The notes under the pieces: generated by a model
Seen by the model: the letters and a program-made list of their open reading frames with translations, nothing else
Database searches by the model: none
What the model was told of the DNA's origin: nothing
Made by a program: the position numbers and the translations under genes
Source: Desulfobacterales bacterium
GTDB lineage: Bacteria; Desulfobacterota; Desulfobacteria; Desulfobacterales; BuS5
DNA length: 7,885 bases
Direction of reading: 5' to 3'
Assembly: GCA_016735355.1 (NCBI GenBank)
Contig: JAERRQ010000137.1
Location: 1-7,885 of the forward strand
In this document: in pieces, positions 6,326 to 7,885 of the stretch
How positions within the stretch are numbered: position 1 is the stretch's first letter
Layout of the letters: each line of letters starts with the position of its first letter

Positions 6326-7245
6326 ATTTGATTATACGTTTGCTCCGACAAGAGGGCGGTAACCATATTTTTCCCATGTTGCTTGGAAATATACATTGCT
6401 TTATCGGCTCGTTGTACAAAGGAGGAGATTGTCTCTTGGGGACTGTACTGGGTAACACCGACACTTATTGTGATTGAAACCGGTTTTCTGGATACAGGGA
6501 ATAATTGTACTGATTTTATTGCAGTCCTTATTCGCTGACCTACAGTTTCAGCTTTTGCGATGTTGGTCTCAGGCAGTATGATAGTAAATTCTTCGCCACC
6601 GTATCTGTATGCAGAGTCCATGGTTCTTAGCAGTGTTTTTATTGTACGGCCCATTGTAGCAAGCACCTTGTCACCCTCAAGATGCCCGTATGAATCGTTG
6701 TACTGTTTGAAATTGTCAATATCGAGCAGCAGCAGCCCAAGCGGATGATTGTAACGGTTTGATCTATCAATCTCCAGTTCTATGGCATAATAAAAGTGTC
6801 TCGAATTATGCAGCTTTGTGAGGCCATCCGTTATTGCAAGTTTTTGCAGTTTTTCAAGAATATTGTTACGCTGCTTTCTAAGGCGTCGCTCTCTTAATAC
6901 CCTTTTTAACCTGAGCAGCAGTTCTTCTAAACGCACAGGTTTGAATACAAAATCACTGGCGCCTTTTTTTACAGCCTCTTCATAGGAATAATTTTCGCTG
7001 TAGCCGGTTATTACAATTACATCAGATGCGTACCTTTTTTTTATTATATCTGTGAGTGCAAGCCCATCCATTCCGGGCATTTTAATATCTGTTATGACAA
7101 CATCATATTTTTTATTTTTCAGCAAGTTAATCGCTTCTTCAGCATCTGCCGCCGTTGAGGAAATATATCCGGACAGGTCAATATATTCATTTAGCTGCTG
7201 TCTTATATCAGCGTCGTCATCAACAATTAAAATATATTCGGCCAT
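6322..7245 (-). CDS. Response regulator with GGDEF output domain (diguanylate cyclase)
   Basis: This 307-aa cytosolic two-component output protein makes cyclic-di-GMP from two GTP when activated. Residues 1-120 form the receiver domain: acidic pair D9/D10, phospho-acceptor D53 in ITDIKMPGMDG, T80 and K102 (FKPV). A basic helical linker (about 115-137) leads to the GGDEF domain, which opens with LAITDGLTKLHNSRHF. LLLDIDNFKQYND supplies metal-binding D175. The active-site loop is YRYGGEEF, with GGEEF at 216-220. RTMD (207-210) sits exactly five residues before it and is the RxxD inhibitory site, so feedback inhibition by c-di-GMP is expected. The layout is WspR-like. No histidine kinase lies in the window, so the signal is unknown. 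The ATG has no clear Shine-Dalgarno. The stop shares TTAA with the rhomboid gene's stop. Confidence 0.94.
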   Translation of the reverse strand: MAEYILIVDDDADIRQQLNEYIDLSGYISSTAADAEEAINLLKNKKYDVVITDIKMPGMDGLALTDIIKKRYASDVIVITGYSENYSYEEAVKKGASDFVFKPVRLEELLLRLKRVLRERRLRKQRNNILEKLQKLAITDGLTKLHNSRHFYYAIELEIDRSNRYNHPLGLLLLDIDNFKQYNDSYGHLEGDKVLATMGRTIKTLLRTMDSAYRYGGEEFTIILPETNIAKAETVGQRIRTAIKSVQLFPVSRKPVSITISVGVTQYSPQETISSFVQRADKAMYISKQHGKNMVTALLSEQTYNQI

Positions 7246-7267
7246 ACTGTATGTTTTTTACTATAGT

Positions 7268-7284
7268 TGTCAGGCGTGTTGACA
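7268..7284. promoter_or_regulatory. Dyad TGTCA-N7-TGACA upstream of the diguanylate cyclase gene
   Basis: TGTCA (7268-7272) and TGACA (7280-7284) are perfect inverted five-base arms, 12 bases apart from start to start. The nearest edge is 22 bases from the cyclase start codon. The size and place would suit a dimeric repressor site, but no regulator is identified. Confidence 0.35.
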
Positions 7285-7325
7285 GGGTTAAAAATAATCT
7301 GCTACAAACAGGTTTTCACATAAAT

Positions 7326-7392
7326 AATTTCACTGCGTTATCGGTCGTCGGAGTATTATAATACGCCTTCCTCCCTTTGACCTTGTGAAATT
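7326..7392. repeat. Nested dyad: AATTTCAC / GTGAAATT arms around GTATTATAATAC
   Basis: Outer eight-base arms at 7326-7333 and 7385-7392 are perfect inverted repeats centred on 7359. The inner palindrome GTATTATAATAC (7353-7364) is centred on 7358.5, nearly the same point. It contains TATAAT on both strands, so it could serve as the -10 of a minus-strand promoter for the cyclase gene, but no good -35 accompanies it. The 19-20 bases between arms and core do not pair well. Confidence 0.45.
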
Positions 7393-7430
7393 CAATTATC
7401 TGACAATATATAGCTTTATATAAAGATAAT
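7383..7430 (+). promoter_or_regulatory. Candidate promoters for lepA
   Basis: Two overlapping sigma70-type pairs are visible: TTGTGA (7383-7388) with TATATA (7407-7412) at 18-nt spacing, and CTGACA (7400-7405) with GATAAT (7425-7430) at 19-nt spacing. The second has 5/6 matches in both hexamers. The perfect palindrome CTTTATATAAAG (7414-7425) falls between its elements. Either would give a leader of about 60-80 nt before lepA. Confidence 0.4.
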
Positions 7431-7495
7431 GAAGCGTTGTGTCAAATTAGTTTAAGCTTAATATTAATTTTATTTCCATGAAGTTAGCAAATTAA

Positions 7496-7885
7496 ATGAA
7501 AAACATAAGAAATTTCAGTATTATTGCGCATATTGACCACGGAAAATCGACGCTCTCGGATCGCCTTATACAGGCAACTGCTATTGTATCAGACCGGGAT
7601 TTTCAGGATCAGATTCTGGATACAATGGATATTGAGCGTGAACGTGGAATTACAATAAAAAGTCAATCCGTATGTCTTCCCTATCAAGCAGAAGACGGAA
7701 AAATTTATTCATTAAATCTTATAGATACTCCCGGGCATGTCGATTTTACTTATGAGGTATCGAGAGCGCTGGCATCGTGTGAGGGCGCCCTGCTTTTAGT
7801 AGACGCCAGCCAGGGTGTTGAAGCTCAGACACTGGCCAACCTTTATCTTGCGCTGGAACATGATCTTGAGATTATACCTGTGATC
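7496..7885 (+). CDS. lepA: Elongation factor 4 (LepA GTPase), N-terminal part cut by the window end
   Basis: The frame runs open from ATG at 7496 to the last base, giving 130 codons of a protein that is usually about 600 aa. It encodes a translational GTPase that acts on the ribosome and is held to promote back-translocation or assist initiation and subunit assembly. Residues 1-15 ([15 protein letters not shown]) match the LepA start. G1 is AHIDHGKST (11-19), the switch I threonine is in [10 protein letters not shown] (47-56), and G3 is DTPGH (77-81), followed by [26 protein letters not shown]. The NKID motif lies beyond the edge. FTYEVSR and [14 protein letters not shown] favour LepA over EF-G, TypA or PrfC. 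No obvious Shine-Dalgarno is present. It is transcribed away from the cyclase gene. Confidence 0.96.
   Translation, partial: MKNIRNFSIIAHIDHGKSTLSDRLIQATAIVSDRDFQDQILDTMDIERERGITIKSQSVCLPYQAEDGKIYSLNLIDTPGHVDFTYEVSRALASCEGALLLVDASQGVEAQTLANLYLALEHDLEIIPVI

Larger units (their letters stand above)
7246..7495. other. Divergent intergenic region between the diguanylate cyclase gene and lepA
   Basis: This 250-bp AT-rich region must hold the promoters of both genes. It contains a TGTCA-N7-TGACA dyad near the cyclase start, a TATAAT-bearing palindrome at 7353-7364 framed by inverted AATTTCAC arms, a second palindrome at 7414-7425, and candidate lepA promoters. The motif TTTCAC occurs at 7314-7319 and 7328-7333, and inverted at 7385-7390. 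No RNA gene or significant open frame is visible. Confidence 0.7.

Overview
The window looks like a housekeeping stretch of a chromosome from a fairly AT-rich Gram-negative bacterium. The 23S and 5S sequences are plainly bacterial. The protein flavour suggests a Desulfobacterota (delta-proteobacterial) sulfate-reducer-like genome: an acyltransferase with an FPQTTR block, a small acidic 'EEVIEL' protein beside valS, and a REC-GGDEF protein. That lineage call is inference from gene style, not from a database match. I see no insertion sequence, prophage, CRISPR array, plasmid or defence genes.

Layout. Bases 1-178 are the 3' end of a 23S rRNA gene. A 68-nt AT-rich spacer without a tRNA follows, then a complete 5S rRNA (about 247-364) and a strong intrinsic terminator (377-415) that closes the rRNA operon. 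A plus-strand cluster comes next: a PlsC-type acyltransferase (560-1381), an 88-aa acidic helical protein overlapping it by ATGA (1378-1644), valS (1803-4484), nadC overlapping the end of valS (about 4474-5331), and a rhomboid-family membrane protease (5351-6325). A REC-GGDEF diguanylate cyclase (7245-6322, minus strand) meets the rhomboid gene tail to tail, with the two stop codons sharing TTAA. A 250-bp divergent intergenic region with several dyads separates it from the start of lepA (7496 onward), which is cut by the window edge.

The plus-strand genes serve unrelated basic functions: phospholipid acylation, valyl-tRNA charging, NAD synthesis and membrane proteolysis. Tight spacing suggests that acyltransferase plus the 88-aa gene form one transcript and valS-nadC-rhomboid another, with possible read-through between them. 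The diguanylate cyclase would convert a phosphorylation signal into cyclic-di-GMP. Its stimulus is not visible here.

The most unusual item is the rhomboid protein. After an apparently intact six-helix protease core it carries a C-terminal segment that reads as a DnaJ/Hsp40 C-terminal substrate-binding domain, without a J domain. Weaker leads are a PopZ-like helical pattern in the 88-aa protein, the FPQTTR substitution in the acyltransferase, and the dyads upstream of lepA and the diguanylate cyclase gene.
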